Assembly (NCBI RefSeq): GCF_030209175.1
Contig: NZ_JARVSM010000001.1
Location: 2,294,001 to 2,358,000 of the forward strand
Direction of reading: 5' to 3'
Origin: Pseudomonas sp. efr-133-TYG-5
Lineage (GTDB): Bacteria > Pseudomonadota > Gammaproteobacteria > Pseudomonadales > Pseudomonadaceae
DNA length: 64,000 bases
Shown: piece after piece, positions 1 to 10,098 of the stretch
How the letters are laid out: every line of letters begins with the position of its first letter
Position numbering within the stretch: the stretch's first letter is position 1
Notes under the pieces: generated by a model
Seen by the model: the letters and a program-made list of their open reading frames with translations, nothing else
Databases searched by the model: none
Told to the model about the DNA's origin: nothing
Translations under genes and position numbers: made by a program

Positions 1-685
1 GCGCCCCGACCTTGAGCCGACCCGAGGGATAGAGCTGGGCACCGGTCTCGTTTTCAATGGTCGCATCGGCCTCGCCGCTTTCGACCAGCGCCCGTGCCTC
101 GGCGTAGGTCTTCACCGAACGCAGTTCGATTGACGGGTAATCGCGGCGAATGGTGTCTTCCAGGGCATGCCGCGCCGGCAGGACCAGCACCCGCCGGGCC
201 AGTTGCTCGAGCGACTGCACCTGCGGCGCGCTCTCGCGGCCGACAAACACCCAACCGGCACCGCCGAAGGCATGGCTGAAATCGAGGAACGCCTTGCGCT
301 CGTCATTCATCGCCAGCGTCGTGCTGATGTCCGCCGCGCCGCTTTCCAGGCGTTCGAGCATCTGATCGGTGGAAAACGATTCCTGATAGACGAACTGCAG
401 ACCGGTCATCGCGCTGATGCGCCGCAGCACATCGTTGTTCAGGCCGCTCCAGTGACCGTGTTCGTCCTGGAACAGGTATAACGGGTACTGCACCGACGCG
501 ACGGTGACCTCGGGATGGTCACGGATCCACTGTCGCTCCGCCGCGTCCAGTTCGATGGGCGCGACGTTCGGCGGGGCCGGGTCATGCAGCGCCAGTTGCG
601 CCGCCTCGCTGCGCCCGATGACCAACAGCGCCACCAGCCAAAACATCCGGCCGAGGGCCGCCTTCATTGCTCTTTCAAACAGCAT
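1..685 (-). CDS. BvgS/EvgS-like sensor protein, N-terminal part (runs off left edge)
   Basis: Only the first 228 codons are inside the window; there is no stop before position 1. The protein starts with a hydrophobic signal peptide (about residues 1-28, ending in SEA-AQ) followed by a periplasmic solute-binding (SBP_bac_3 / Venus-flytrap) domain. Around residues 43-50 it reads AERQWIRDHPEV, the opening typical of the sensor modules of BvgS/EvgS-type hybrid histidine kinases, so a kinase and receiver domain probably lie outside the window. The ATG at 685 is preferred because GGAAG lies about 7 nt upstream; an ATG at 667 is possible. It could also be a free periplasmic binding protein; the missing C-terminus decides. 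Confidence 0.75.
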   Translation of the reverse strand, partial: MLFERAMKAALGRMFWLVALLVIGRSEAAQLALHDPAPPNVAPIELDAAERQWIRDHPEVTVASVQYPLYLFQDEHGHWSGLNNDVLRRISAMTGLQFVYQESFSTDQMLERLESGAADISTTLAMNDERKAFLDFSHAFGGAGWVFVGRESAPQVQSLEQLARRVLVLPARHALEDTIRRDYPSIELRSVKTYAEARALVESGEADATIENETGAQLYPSGRLKVGA

Positions 686-750
686 TGCCACTTCCTTCGT
701 GATCGACTCACCCGTCCTTCAAGGGTGAAAACCCGAGCAGTGTGGCAGCA

Positions 751-780
751 GAAACAAAAAAGCCCGTCAGGAGACGGGCT
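751..780 (-). terminator. Rho-independent terminator downstream of thrC
   Basis: AGCCCGTC and GACGGGCT pair around a short AGGA loop (761-780). Read on the minus strand the stem is followed by a T-run (A-run at 754-760 on the plus strand). It lies about 25 nt after the thrC stop codon. Confidence 0.85.
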
Positions 781-805
781 TCAAAATGTGACAGCTTCTG
801 CCGGC

Positions 806-2215
806 TTACAGCGGCTTGCCGCGATTGCCATGCTGGCTGACAAAGGCCTGCACGGCTTTCAGCTCGTTCGGCAGCACGGTGCAGCGCTCATCTCTGGCAA
901 ACAAATCAGAAAGATGTGCAGGCAGCTCGAGAGCTTTTCCTACACCGGCCTGTTCCACTGCGTCGGGGAATTTGACCGGATGAGCCGTACCCAGGATCAC
1001 CATCGGAATGTCCAGGCTGCGCCGGCATTCGCGCGCGGCCTTGACGCCGATGGCAGTGTGCGGATCCAGCACTTCACCGGTCTGCGCGTAGACGTCGGCG
1101 ATGGTTTCGCAGGTTTGCGCATCATCCACGGCCAGCGAGTCGAACAGCTTGCGTGCTTCGGTCCAGCGCTCCTGCTCGACACTGAAACCGCCGCCCTGGC
1201 GGAACGAGTCCATCAGCCCGGCGATGGCCGCCCCGTTGCGACCGTGCAGGTCGAACAGCAGGCGTTCGAAGTTCGACGAGACCATGATGTCCATCGACGG
1301 CGACAGCGTGGCGTGCAGGGTTTCCTTGACGTACTGGTTGCCGCTCATGAAGCGGTGCAGGATGTCGTTGCGGTTGGTGGCGACGATCAACTGGTTGATC
1401 GGCAGGCCCATGTTGCGGGCCAGGTAACCGGCGAAGATGTCGCCGAAGTTGCCGGTCGGCACCGAGAACGCCACCGAACGCGCCGGGCCGCCCAATTGCA
1501 GCGCCGCGTGGAAGTAGTAAACGATCTGGGCCATGATCCGCGCCCAGTTGATCGAGTTCACCGCCACCAGGCGCGTGCCCTTGAGGAAGCTCTGGTCGGC
1601 GAAGCTGGCCTTGACCATTTCCTGGCAGTCATCGAAGTTGCCTTCGATGGCGATGTTGTGGATGTTCTCGCCGAGGATCGTGGTCATCTGCCGGCGCTGC
1701 ACTTCCGATACGCGGTTGTGCGGGTGCAGGATGAAGATGTCGACGTTTTCGCAATGCTTGCAGCCTTCGATGGCAGCCGAACCGGTGTCACCGGAAGTGG
1801 CGCCGACGATGACCACGCGCTCGCCGCGCTTTTCCAACACGTAGTCGAGCAGGCGGCCGAGCAGTTGCAGGGCGAAGTCCTTGAACGCCAGGGTCGGGCC
1901 GTGGAACAGCTCCAGCACCCATTCGTTGCCGTTGAGCTGACGCAGCGGCGCCACCGCGCTGTGCGCGAACACGCCGTAGGTTTCTTCGAGGATTTTCTTG
2001 AAGTCGGCATCCGGAATGCTGCCGGTGACGAACGGGCGCATCACCCGGAAAGCCAGCTCGTGATACGGCAGGCCGGCCCAGGAAGCGATTTCTTCCTGGG
2101 TGAAACGTGGCAGGTTTTCCGGGACATACAGACCGCCGTCGGTCGCCAGACCGGCGAGCAGGACGTCTTCGAAATTCAGGGCCGGGGCCTGGCCGCGAGT
2201 ACTGATATAACGCAT
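806..2215 (-). CDS. thrC: Threonine synthase
   Basis: Cytoplasmic PLP enzyme that converts O-phospho-L-homoserine to L-threonine and phosphate, the last step of threonine synthesis. The 469-residue protein has the family N-terminus (MRYISTRGQ), the PLP-lysine motif HGPTLAFKDFALQ with the expected Schiff-base lysine at K112, and the phosphate-binding loop GATSGDTGSAA. The frame is open further upstream to 2257, but the ATG at 2215 is chosen because it has GGAAGG about 10 nt upstream and matches the conserved start. It lies directly downstream of hom on the same strand and is followed by a terminator, so hom-thrC is likely one transcription unit. Confidence 0.97.
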   Translation of the reverse strand: MRYISTRGQAPALNFEDVLLAGLATDGGLYVPENLPRFTQEEIASWAGLPYHELAFRVMRPFVTGSIPDADFKKILEETYGVFAHSAVAPLRQLNGNEWVLELFHGPTLAFKDFALQLLGRLLDYVLEKRGERVVIVGATSGDTGSAAIEGCKHCENVDIFILHPHNRVSEVQRRQMTTILGENIHNIAIEGNFDDCQEMVKASFADQSFLKGTRLVAVNSINWARIMAQIVYYFHAALQLGGPARSVAFSVPTGNFGDIFAGYLARNMGLPINQLIVATNRNDILHRFMSGNQYVKETLHATLSPSMDIMVSSNFERLLFDLHGRNGAAIAGLMDSFRQGGGFSVEQERWTEARKLFDSLAVDDAQTCETIADVYAQTGEVLDPHTAIGVKAARECRRSLDIPMVILGTAHPVKFPDAVEQAGVGKALELPAHLSDLFARDERCTVLPNELKAVQAFVSQHGNRGKPL

Positions 2216-2224
2216 ATTTTCAAA

Positions 2225-2318
2225 CCTTCCGTTTGAGCTGCGAGCCTCGAGCTTCAAGCTGCAAGCAGAGTGTCACTGGCCTCTGGCTTGCAGCTTGCCG
2301 CTGGTGGCTTGCCGCTGC
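2225..2318. repeat. AGCTTGCAGC-type intergenic repeat between hom and thrC
   Basis: Multiple copies of AGCTTGCAGC-like units in both orientations (for example AGCTTCAAGCTGCAAGC and GGCTTGCAGCTTGCCGC) fill most of the 103 nt hom-thrC gap. The same kind of sequence occurs at 44700-44780. It looks like a Pseudomonas interspersed palindrome and can fold as RNA. Confidence 0.55.
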
Positions 2319-3623
2319 TTAGTTAAGGTGCTCGACGCGGATTCGCACAACCGGTCCGACCACACCCGCCAGCGCTTCGAGGGCGGCGATCGCATCGTTG
2401 ATGTGCTGTTCCAGCACACGATGGGTCAGCAGGATCATTGGCACCAGGCCGTCATGTTCCTCGACTTCCTTCTGCATGATCGACTCGATGTTGATCCCAC
2501 GCTCCGACAGGATGCTCGCCACCTGGGCCAGTACGCCCGGATGGTCCTTGGCCTGGATGCGCAGGTAGTAGGCGCTTTCGCAGGCTTCGATCGGCAGGAT
2601 CGGATGGGCCGACAGCGAGTCCGGCTGGAAGGCCAGGTGCGGAACGCGGTTCTCCGGATCGGAGGTCATGGCGCGCACCACGTCCACCAGGTCGGCGATC
2701 ACCGACGACGCGGTCGGCTCCATGCCGGCGCCAGCGCCGTAGAACAGCGTCGAACCGGCCGCATCACCGTTGACCATCACCGCGTTCATCACGCCGTTGA
2801 CGTTGGCGATCAGACGATCGGCCGGGATCAGCGTCGGGTGCACGCGCAGCTCGATACCGGCAGCGGTGCTGCGGGCCACGCCAAGGTGCTTGATGCGGTA
2901 GCCCAGCGCTTCGGCGTAGTTGACGTCGGCGGTGGTCAGCTTGGTGATGCCTTCGGTGTAAGCCTTGTCGAATTGCAGCGGAATGCCGAACGCGATCGAA
3001 GCCAGAATCGTCAGCTTGTGCGCCGCATCGATGCCTTCGACGTCGAAGGTCGGATCGGCTTCGGCATAACCCAGCGCCTGCGCCTCGGCCAGCACGTCTT
3101 CGAAGGTGCGACCCTTCTCGCGCATTTCGGTGAGGATGAAATTGCCGGTGCCGTTGATGATCCCGGCCACCCAGTTGATGCGGTTGGCAGAGAGGCCTTC
3201 ACGGATCGCCTTGATCACCGGAATGCCGCCGGCCACCGCCGCTTCGAACGCCACGATCACGCCTTTCTCGCGTGCCTTGGCGAAAATTTCATTACCGTGA
3301 ACGGCAATCAGTGCCTTGTTCGCGGTGACCACATGCTTGCCATTCTCGATGGCCTTGAGTACCAGCTCGCGGGCAACGGTATAGCCGCCCATCAGCTCTA
3401 TGACGATGTCGATCTCAGGGTTCGTGGCCACTTCGAAGACATCGTTGGTAATCGCAATACCGGTCGTCTGGAACTGAGGCTTTGGCGTGCGCATGGCAAT
3501 TTGTGCCACTTCGATTCCACGCCCGGCACGACGAGCAATTTCCTCGGCGTTGCGCTGAAGTACGTTGAAGGTTCCGCCACCGACGGTCCCTAACCCACAG
3601 ATGCCTACTTTGACCGGTTTCAC
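2319..3623 (-). CDS. hom: Homoserine dehydrogenase
   Basis: NAD(P)H-dependent reduction of aspartate semialdehyde to homoserine, the branch point to threonine and methionine. The 434-residue protein has the Rossmann motif GICGLGTVGGG at residues 7-17, the catalytic homoserine dehydrogenase core, and a C-terminal ACT regulatory domain (from about residue 350, HPGVLAQVASILSERG). The start is the GTG at 3623, with GGGGAG 6-7 nt upstream; the frame is open to 3707, but the upstream residues are not family-like. This is the single-function form, without a fused aspartokinase. It lies downstream of dsbC and upstream of thrC. Confidence 0.97.
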   Translation of the reverse strand: MKPVKVGICGLGTVGGGTFNVLQRNAEEIARRAGRGIEVAQIAMRTPKPQFQTTGIAITNDVFEVATNPEIDIVIELMGGYTVARELVLKAIENGKHVVTANKALIAVHGNEIFAKAREKGVIVAFEAAVAGGIPVIKAIREGLSANRINWVAGIINGTGNFILTEMREKGRTFEDVLAEAQALGYAEADPTFDVEGIDAAHKLTILASIAFGIPLQFDKAYTEGITKLTTADVNYAEALGYRIKHLGVARSTAAGIELRVHPTLIPADRLIANVNGVMNAVMVNGDAAGSTLFYGAGAGMEPTASSVIADLVDVVRAMTSDPENRVPHLAFQPDSLSAHPILPIEACESAYYLRIQAKDHPGVLAQVASILSERGINIESIMQKEVEEHDGLVPMILLTHRVLEQHINDAIAALEALAGVVGPVVRIRVEHLN

Positions 3624-3721
3624 TGTGAACTCCCCATAAAACGGCCGACGCGAGGCCGGCCGTGAAAACAACCGCAGGTTCGCGGCTCTCTGTTGATGGC
3701 CCGGCAATCCTGCCGCCGGAC

Positions 3722-3745
3722 CACGCTCGTCAACGCCTGAGCGTG
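3722..3745 (-). other. Intercistronic hairpin between dsbC and hom
   Basis: CACGCTC (3722-3728) and GAGCGTG (3739-3745) form a 7-bp stem with a 10-nt loop just after the dsbC stop. No T-run follows on the minus strand, so it looks more like an mRNA-processing or stability hairpin than a terminator. Confidence 0.35.
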
Positions 3746-3756
3746 ACGATGCGAAT

Positions 3757-4488
3757 TTACTTCGCGCCCAACGCCAGTTTGGCGACTTGTGGCGCAGGCT
3801 GGTAGCCCGGAATGACCTGACCGTCAGCCAAAACGATGGCCGGTGTACCGTTCACGCCGATCGACTGACCGAGGGCGAACTGTTTGGAAACCGGGTTATC
3901 GCACTTGGCGGCCTTGATTTCCTTGCCATCGACCATTTTGTCCATGGCGGCTTTCTTGTCTTTCGAGCACCACACGGCTTGCAGTTGCTCGTCACCCGGC
4001 GAGCCCAGGCCCTGACGCGGGAACGCCACGTAGCGCACTTCGATGCCGCGCTTGTTCAGCTCTGGGACTTCGGCGTGCAGCTTGTGGCAGTACGGGCAGG
4101 TGGTGTCGGTGAAGACGGTGATGTGCGACTTGGTTTCACCCACGGCCGGATAGACCACGGTCTCGGCCACCGGAATGGCATTGATCAGTTTGGAAATGCC
4201 CAGGCGCTCGGTCTTCTCGGTCAGGTTGACCGGTTTGCCGTCCTTGAGCTGGAACATGTAGCCCTGAACGATGTACTGGCCGTCGGCGCTGGCGTAGAGC
4301 ACGCGGCTGCCCTTGAGCTTGACTTCGTACAGGCCCGGCAGCGGACTGGCGGTGATGGTGTCCACCGGCACGTCGAGCTGGAGGTTTTCCAGGCTCTGGC
4401 GGATGGCTTTGTCGGCCGCGTCATCGGCGACGGCAAAGGTGCTGACCAACGCAATGGCTGCGGCGGCGAAAATCTGGGTCAGACGCAT
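3757..4488 (-). CDS. dsbC: Thiol:disulfide interchange protein DsbC
   Basis: Periplasmic disulfide isomerase/reductase that corrects wrong disulfides and is kept reduced by DsbD. The 243-residue precursor has a signal peptide (cleavage near AVA-DD, residue 21), an N-terminal dimerisation domain and a thioredoxin-like domain. The active-site motif CPYC is at residues 131-134. A second cysteine pair (C174, C196) matches the structural disulfide of DsbC, and a cis-Pro loop (GVNGTPAIV) is present. ATG 4488 gives a proper signal peptide; the longer frame to 4575 does not. It lies between xerD and hom on the same strand, as in other Pseudomonas. Confidence 0.95.
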   Translation of the reverse strand: MRLTQIFAAAAIALVSTFAVADDAADKAIRQSLENLQLDVPVDTITASPLPGLYEVKLKGSRVLYASADGQYIVQGYMFQLKDGKPVNLTEKTERLGISKLINAIPVAETVVYPAVGETKSHITVFTDTTCPYCHKLHAEVPELNKRGIEVRYVAFPRQGLGSPGDEQLQAVWCSKDKKAAMDKMVDGKEIKAAKCDNPVSKQFALGQSIGVNGTPAIVLADGQVIPGYQPAPQVAKLALGAK

Positions 4489-4644
4489 GAGAACTCCTGA
4501 AGGCGGACAAATGGAACGATCAGAACGCCCGTGGCGGAACACCGGGTCATAACCGCCCATCGTGCAAACCGGCAAAGCCTACCACATAAGGCCGGCGTGG
4601 CCGAATGCGCCTGTCGCCACACTTTCAGGACTGCGCAGATCCTT

Positions 4645-4732
4645 GTGGGAGCGAGCCTGCTCGCGAAAGCGGTGTGTCAGCTGAATGAACGCAGACTGAC
4701 ACTCCCTCTTCGCGAGCAGGCTCGCTCCCACA
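4645..4732. repeat. REP pair (REPIN), copy 1
   Basis: GTGGGAGCGAGCCTGCTCGC followed about 45 nt later by its inverted partner GCGAGCAGGCTCGCTCCCAC. It lies in the dsbC-xerD gap. The arrangement is head-to-head, as in five other copies in this window. Confidence 0.9.
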
Positions 4733-4742
4733 CGGACCTTTT

Positions 4743-5639
4743 TCAGCCGCGCGGGTGGTGTTTGGCGTGCAGGTCTTGCAGGCGAGCCCTGGCCACGTGG
4801 GTATAGATCTGCGTGGTCGACAGGTCGCTGTGGCCCAGCAGCATCTGTACCACACGCAGGTCAGCGCCGTGGTTGAGCAGGTGTGTGGCAAACGCGTGAC
4901 GCAAGGTATGCGGCGACAGCGACTTGCCGATCCCGGCCACTTTGGCCTGGTGCTTGATGCGGTGCCAGAACGTCTGGCGCGTCATCTGCTCACCGCGCTG
5001 ACTGGGGAACAGCACATCGCTGGGGCGGCCACCGAGCAGTTCGCCGCGACCGTCGCGCAGGTAGCGCTCGACCCAGACAATCGCCTCCTCCCCCATCGGC
5101 ACCAGCCGCTCCTTGCTGCCCTTGCCCATCACCCGCAATACGCCCTGCCGCAGGTTGACCTGCTCCAGCGTCAGGCTGATCAGCTCGGTGACGCGCAAGC
5201 CGCAGGCGTACAGGACTTCGAGCATCGCGCGGTCACGCTGGCCGATGGCCTCGCTCAGATCCGGTGCTTTGAGCAGCGCTTCGACGTCAGCTTCCGACAA
5301 GGATTTGGGCAACGGCCTACCCAGTTGCGGCATGTCGATGCGCAAGGTCGGGTCAACGGCAATCAGTTTTTCCCGCAGCAGATAGCGATAAAAGCCACGC
5401 ACACCGGAGAGAAATCGCGCCGTGGAGCGTGGCTTGTAGTTCTGCTCCAGGCGCCAGGCCAGGTGATCGAGGATCAACTCGCGACCGGCGTTGATCAGCT
5501 CCAGGTGCTGCTCCTGCAACCAGCCGTTGAACAGCGCAAGGTCGCTGCGATAGGCGTCGCGGGTGTTGTCGGACAGGCCTTTCTCCAGCCACAAAGCGTC
5601 GAGAAACTGGTCAATCAGCGGATGGTCAATGGCAGGCAT
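4743..5639 (-). CDS. xerD: Site-specific tyrosine recombinase XerD
   Basis: Acts with XerC at the chromosomal dif site, under FtsK control, to resolve chromosome dimers. The 298-residue protein has an N-terminal SAM-like core-binding domain (about residues 5-90) and a C-terminal catalytic domain. The catalytic set is visible: R149 (YACGLRVTEL), K173, H244 and R247 (HTLRHAF), H270 (LLGHSD) and the nucleophile Y279 (TQIYTHV). Length and the DNA-cleavage motifs match XerD. The xerD-dsbC-hom order is a known Pseudomonas arrangement. This is a housekeeping recombinase and not evidence of a mobile element. Confidence 0.96.
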   Translation of the reverse strand: MPAIDHPLIDQFLDALWLEKGLSDNTRDAYRSDLALFNGWLQEQHLELINAGRELILDHLAWRLEQNYKPRSTARFLSGVRGFYRYLLREKLIAVDPTLRIDMPQLGRPLPKSLSEADVEALLKAPDLSEAIGQRDRAMLEVLYACGLRVTELISLTLEQVNLRQGVLRVMGKGSKERLVPMGEEAIVWVERYLRDGRGELLGGRPSDVLFPSQRGEQMTRQTFWHRIKHQAKVAGIGKSLSPHTLRHAFATHLLNHGADLRVVQMLLGHSDLSTTQIYTHVARARLQDLHAKHHPRG

Positions 5640-5710
5640 AGAGGCTCAGGCAGTGCGCATTACAACGAAAGGGTGAACAGTCTTTCACAGCCCGCGCGCT
5701 CACGGAACAC

Positions 5711-6124
5711 TCAGGCGGCAAACCCCGGCAGCACCGGCACCGGGCGCTTGTCGTCATCGATGGCGACGAAGCTGAACTGGCCGTGGATCGCTTGCTCGCG
5801 ACCATCGCAGCTCATGCTTTCAACGAATACCTGCACTTCGACCTTGAGGCTGGTGTTGCCGACCTTGACGACACGCCCCACCAGTTCAACGATGGAACCG
5901 GCCGGGATCGCGTGGTTGAAGTCGATGCGATCGGTGGACACGGTCACCAGCGGCAAGCGGCAGAAGCGCGTGGCCGTGATGAACGACACTTCGTCCATCC
6001 ACGCCAGGGCGGTACCACCGAACAGGGTGTTGTGGTGGTTGGTGGTCGGCGGGAATACGGCTTTGGTTACGCGGGTCACCGAGAGTTCGGTGCGGCGCTG
6101 GATTTCCTGGTCACGGGTGGTCAT
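5711..6124 (-). CDS. Acyl-CoA thioesterase, hotdog fold
   Basis: Predicted to hydrolyse acyl-CoA to free acid and CoA. The 137-residue protein is a single hotdog domain of the YciA/BFIT type, with the motif HHNTLFGGTALAWMDE (residues about 30-45), in which N and the later D are the usual active-site residues. The C-terminal strand motif HGQFSFVAID is present. The substrate chain length cannot be read from sequence. It is a monocistronic minus-strand gene between xerD and rplS. Confidence 0.85.
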   Translation of the reverse strand: MTTRDQEIQRRTELSVTRVTKAVFPPTTNHHNTLFGGTALAWMDEVSFITATRFCRLPLVTVSTDRIDFNHAIPAGSIVELVGRVVKVGNTSLKVEVQVFVESMSCDGREQAIHGQFSFVAIDDDKRPVPVLPGFAA

Positions 6125-6146
6125 GAAAAATGGCTCTGGTTGCTGG

Positions 6147-6200
6147 CTGCCGACCTGCAGGCAAGATCACAAGATCGCAGCCTCGGCAGCGCCTGCAGGG
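6147..6200. repeat. GATCGCAGCCT-type palindromic repeat
   Basis: CTGCAGGC...AAGATCGCAGCC...GCGCCTGCAG lies between the thioesterase gene and the rplS terminator. Related sequences occur at 12178, 18624, 49834 and 51300. It is a second REP-like family, distinct from the GTGGGAGCGAG family. Confidence 0.5.
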
Positions 6201-6222
6201 TGAAGGCAGTAAATGGCGGACA

Positions 6223-6252
6223 ACAAAAAAGCAGCCCGTAGGCTGCTTTTTT
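6223..6252 (-). terminator. Terminator of the rpsP-rimM-trmD-rplS operon
   Basis: AAAAAAGCAGCC / GGCTGCTTTTTT stem with a CGTA loop, flanked by A- and T-runs, so it can work on either strand. It lies about 20 nt after the rplS stop. Confidence 0.92.
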
Positions 6253-6270
6253 CTGCATCGGAAGCTGGAC

Positions 6271-6621
6271 TTAAGCCAGTTTTTCCTTGATGCGAGCTGC
6301 TTTACCCGACAGGTCGCGCAGGTAGTACAGCTTGGCTTTACGTACGTCACCGCGACGTTTAACAGCCATGCTGTCGATCTGCGGGGAGTAGGTCTGGAAA
6401 GTACGTTCTACGCCAACACCGTTGGAGATTTTACGAACGGTGAACGCACTGTTCACGCCGCGGTTACGCTTGGCGATGACAACGCCTTCGAACGCTTGCA
6501 GACGGGAACGATCGCCTTCCTTCACTTTCACCTGAACGACAATGGTGTCGCCCGGGGCAAAGGTAGGGATTTCTTTGGTCATCTGCTCTGCTTCGAGTGC
6601 AAGGATGATTTTGTTGGTCAT
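6271..6621 (-). CDS. rplS: 50S ribosomal protein L19
   Basis: Large-subunit protein at the 30S-50S interface. The 116-residue sequence is full length and contains the family core [40 protein letters not shown] and the basic C-terminus [15 protein letters not shown]. It is the last gene of rpsP-rimM-trmD-rplS, 45 nt after trmD, and is followed by a strong terminator. The start is ATG 6621 with a TTAGGAG-like site upstream. Confidence 0.98.
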
Positions 6622-6666
6622 GCTGTGCTCCTAAGGTAAATCGTCGGATCTACCATCGATACGTTG

Positions 6667-7419
6667 TTAACTATCGTCCCGCTCGCGGATGTATTCCTCG
6701 AGCAGCTTCTTCTCTTCTCCAGAAAGCGAGCGGCTTTCCAGAAGATCGGCGCGTCGTTCATAGGTCCGACCAAGGGACTGCTGTAAACGCCAACGCCGGA
6801 TATGCGCGTGATTGCCACTCAGCAACACGTCGGGAACACGCTGATCCGCATACACCTCAGGTCGGGTGTAGTGCGGGCAATCCAGCAGACCATCCGTAAA
6901 GGAATCTTCCTCAGCGGAATCCGCATGCCCTAAAGCTCCGGGCAGCAGTCGTGTAACCGCATCGATCATGACCATGGCCGGCAGCTCGCCGCCAGACAAC
7001 ACATAGTCACCAATCGACCACTCTTCATCGACATGAGCTTCAATGAAACGCTCGTCAATGCCTTCATAACGACCGGCAATCAGGATCAATGCATCCTCTT
7101 TCGCCAGTTCGCGTACCGCCGACTGAGTCAGTTGACGGCCTTGGGGGGACAGGTAAATCACCTTCGCCGCCTCCCCGGCTGCTGCCTTGGCCTGAACCAG
7201 AGCATCTTCCAGGGGCTTGATCTTCATCACCATGCCCGGACCACCGCCAAACGGGCGATCGTCCACAGTGTGATGCCGATCCGTCGTGTAATCCCGCGGA
7301 TTCCAACAGGTCAGCTGCAACAGCCCCTGTTTGACCGCACGACTGGTAATGCCGTACTCACTGATGGCCGAGAACATCTCGGGGAACAGCGTAATGACGT
7401 CTACGCGCAGGCTGGCCAT
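6667..7419 (-). CDS. trmD: tRNA (guanine-N1-)-methyltransferase TrmD
   Basis: Methylates G37 of tRNAs using SAM, which prevents +1 frameshifting. The 250-residue SPOUT enzyme starts with [13 protein letters not shown] and has the trefoil-knot SAM loops ([24 protein letters not shown]). It starts 3 nt after the rimM stop and is followed by rplS, so it is translated from the ribosomal operon mRNA. Confidence 0.97.
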   Translation of the reverse strand: MASLRVDVITLFPEMFSAISEYGITSRAVKQGLLQLTCWNPRDYTTDRHHTVDDRPFGGGPGMVMKIKPLEDALVQAKAAAGEAAKVIYLSPQGRQLTQSAVRELAKEDALILIAGRYEGIDERFIEAHVDEEWSIGDYVLSGGELPAMVMIDAVTRLLPGALGHADSAEEDSFTDGLLDCPHYTRPEVYADQRVPDVLLSGNHAHIRRWRLQQSLGRTYERRADLLESRSLSGEEKKLLEEYIRERDDS

Positions 7420-7422
7420 TGC

Positions 7423-7959
7423 TTAGAAGTCCGCGTCCCATTCCACCCTCATCACGCCTGCATCCAGGTCGATTGCCAGCACGCATTGCTCCGTATAGGG
7501 CAACAACCGCTCGCGATCATCCAGGCTACCCGCGCAGGGCTTGACCACCAACACATCGTTCGCGCCGGTCTCCAACAGGTGATCAACCTTGCCGAACAAT
7601 TGTTCGTCCTGGTTGATGACGCTCAGACCCTGCAACTGGTACCAGTAGTACTCGTCGTCAGTCAGGTTGGGCAAAAGGCTTCGCGAGATGCAAATCTCGT
7701 AACCGCTCAGAAGACGCGCTTCATCGCGATCGTCGAGGCCTTTGAGCTTGGCAACCAGATCCTTTTGAGTGGATCGGCCGCTGACCAGCTCGACCTGTTT
7801 CACCACGCCTTCGCGCCGAAGCGTCCAGTTGCGGTAGTCCAACAGGTTTTCAATCGGATCGGTAAAGGAAAAGACCTTCACCTCGCCGCGAACGCCGTGA
7901 ACCGAAAAAATCTTGCCGACGACGATCAGGTCATCAGCTTTTTCTGGCGTCGCGCTCAT
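7423..7959 (-). CDS. rimM: Ribosome maturation factor RimM
   Basis: Assembly factor that binds S19 and helps maturation of the 30S head. The 178-residue protein has the N-terminal RimM barrel (VVGKIFSVHGVRGEVKVFSF) and the C-terminal PRC-barrel domain (YYWYQLQGLSV...LFGKVDHLLETGANDVLVV). It is the second gene in the operon, 5 nt after rpsP. Confidence 0.97.
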   Translation of the reverse strand: MSATPEKADDLIVVGKIFSVHGVRGEVKVFSFTDPIENLLDYRNWTLRREGVVKQVELVSGRSTQKDLVAKLKGLDDRDEARLLSGYEICISRSLLPNLTDDEYYWYQLQGLSVINQDEQLFGKVDHLLETGANDVLVVKPCAGSLDDRERLLPYTEQCVLAIDLDAGVMRVEWDADF

Positions 7960-7964
7960 ACTGC

Positions 7965-8216
7965 TCAGGCTGCAGCCTTGGCAGATTCCTTCAGCAACTG
8001 AGCAACACGCTCAGATGGCTGTGCACCAACGCTCAGCCAGTAGGCTACGCGCTCTTGGTTCACGGACAGACGGATTTCCTGACCACGGGCAACAGGGTTG
8101 AAGAAGCCAACCTGTTCTTTGTGGGAGCCGTCACGCGGGTTGCGCGAGTCGGTTACGGTCAGGTGGTAAAACGGGCGCTTTTTGGAGCCGCCAAGGGCAA
8201 GACGGATTGTTAGCAT
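7965..8216 (-). CDS. rpsP: 30S ribosomal protein S16
   Basis: Small-subunit assembly protein. The 83-residue sequence begins [19 protein letters not shown], the family signature, and carries DSRNPRDG and the typical short C-terminus. It is the first gene of the rpsP-rimM-trmD-rplS operon; the promoter must lie in the 8217-8526 interval. Confidence 0.98.
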   Translation of the reverse strand: MLTIRLALGGSKKRPFYHLTVTDSRNPRDGSHKEQVGFFNPVARGQEIRLSVNQERVAYWLSVGAQPSERVAQLLKESAKAAA

Positions 8217-8526
8217 GTGAACATCGTTCCTGTAGTCGGTGCTGCAAATCTAAATGCACAGCGGGCATGGGTGCCCGAAAGGCCGCATATTCTAAGGAAT
8301 ATCCGGACTTTTGCAAATGACTTTTTCCGGCGCCTATGGCATGCCGTGCAGATTTGCGCGAGAGCCGTCGATGAAAACGGCCAGTCAGCTCCCGCCGAAT
8401 GCGGGTTTGCTGGTAATCCCGCTTCCTTGCGGGACTGCGCCGGTGCGACGACCGGCGAAGTTCCAGCGTTCCGTCTCATCCATTTCACTCGCCATAAAGG
8501 GAGCGGAATGGGTCAGACGGGACACC
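8217..8526. other. Intergenic region between ffh and rpsP
   Basis: This 310 nt interval has no convincing gene. It must contain the rpsP promoter/leader and the end of the ffh transcript. A short hairpin is visible at 8417-8434 (TCCCGC / GCGGGA). I could not identify a confident promoter or a T-run terminator; small reading frames here look like chance. Confidence 0.5.
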
Positions 8527-9903
<1,377 letters not shown>

Positions 9904-10098
9904 TGCGCAATCCTTTCAGGCCCTGTGTAGACCGGGATAATGGCGGCCCAGACCGCAATCAACAGGTGCTCGGCGAGCCTGTGGCGTGGGCAGGTCGCGG
10001 ATTATAGCGAAGACTGCGTCTGGCGGACACCTCGCACTTTCGTGCGGTGGCCGTTCTATGCCAAACTCAGCGCCTTTCGGGCTTGCCTAACAGGATTT

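Noticed and set aside
515-2236. 573-codon open frame on the plus strand
   Set aside because: Antisense to the edge sensor gene and thrC; no family features.
3624-3756. Threonine/isoleucine attenuator before hom
   Set aside because: No leader peptide with Thr/Ile codons and no terminator/antiterminator pair; the hairpin at 3722-3745 lacks a T-run.
4743-5639. Tyrosine recombinase considered as a sign of an integrated element
   Set aside because: Length, motifs and gene order fit housekeeping XerD; no att repeats or cargo genes are seen.
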